Notes under the pieces: model-generated
Databases searched by the model: none
Told to the model about the DNA's origin: nothing
Seen by the model: the letters and a program-made list of their open reading frames with translations, nothing else
Made by a program: the position numbers and the translations under genes
From: an uncultured Alphaproteobacteria bacterium
GTDB lineage: Bacteria; Pseudomonadota; Alphaproteobacteria; UBA7887
Direction: 5' to 3'
Assembly: GCA_913044255.1 (NCBI GenBank)
Contig: CAJWOI010000041.1
Coordinates: forward strand, 1 to 12,721
DNA length: 12,721 nucleotides
Shown here: positions 12,585 through 12,721 of the stretch, piece by piece
Layout: every line of letters begins with the position of its first letter
How positions within the stretch are numbered: the stretch's first letter is position 1

Positions 12585-12615
12585 AACCTCGTCGGCCTCG
12601 GCTGGCGGGGTTTTT
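12585..12615 (+). terminator. Rightward intrinsic terminator without an obvious gene
   Basis: AACCTCGTCGGC (12585-12596) pairs with GCTGGCGGGGTT (12601-12612) around a CTCG loop. There are 12 pairs, three of them G-T wobbles that exist only on the plus-strand RNA, and a run of five T spans 12611-12615. No plus-strand gene precedes it for over 2 kb. From 12616 to the window end I see only scattered motifs and no gene. Confidence 0.55.
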
Positions 12616-12721
12616 ACTTTACCTGCATGGCAGCCAAGATTTAAGCACTAATCGGCAATATGCGGTTACCTCCTCAATCAGCAAACGGTCATAGTACCTC
12701 CGTTGCTAATGTTGTCTGACT

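Overview
The window looks like a bacterial chromosome, probably from the PVC group and perhaps Verrucomicrobiota. That placement is tentative: it rests on the style of the tyrosine-recombinase tail, the unusual phoU-first pst operon, weak Shine-Dalgarno sequences in the core genes and about 50% GC. The left half is a conserved phosphate-acquisition operon. The right half is an accessory region of orphan genes, structured repeats and small membrane proteins.

Bases 1-306 are the C-terminal end of a tyrosine recombinase that enters from the left edge. A hairpin repeat (311-357) follows, then a promoter region with 11-bp-spaced Pho-box-like repeats (362-435). The plus-strand operon runs phoU-fusion, pstS, pstC, pstA, pstB1, pstB2 (510-5917). 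It ends with a 32-codon membrane ORF (6018-6116) that resembles the start of a Na/Pi symporter, and a second, covarying copy of the hairpin repeat (6117-6161).

Two features of the phosphate operon stand out. First, PhoU carries a C-terminal low-molecular-weight phosphatase-like domain whose catalytic Cys and Arg are both replaced. Second, the two PstB ATPases are degenerate in complementary ways. PstB1 keeps LSGGQ but has lost the Q-loop Gln and the switch His; PstB2 keeps both of those but has lost LSGGQ. A PstB1-PstB2 heterodimer would have exactly one consensus ATP site, as in TAP or CFTR-type asymmetric ABC proteins, here in an importer.

From about 6160 onward the genes are mostly on the minus strand. 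A translationally coupled five-gene operon of unknown function runs from 8344 down to 6343. A 230-residue orphan gene (9385-8693) faces a divergent 300-residue orphan gene (9481-10383), and an inverted repeat between them overlaps the minus-gene ribosome-binding site. Two closely related hairpin elements (6170-6225 and 8626-8681) lie just past the 3' ends of the minus-strand genes, and their inner stems show compensatory change. A non-coding, repeat-rich stretch (10384-11075) holds a 10-bp-period TACG array next to a perfect TATAAT. The right end has small membrane-protein ORFs, including a tandem-duplicated pair, and several strong hairpins and terminators. None of the genes right of 6160 could be given a firm function.
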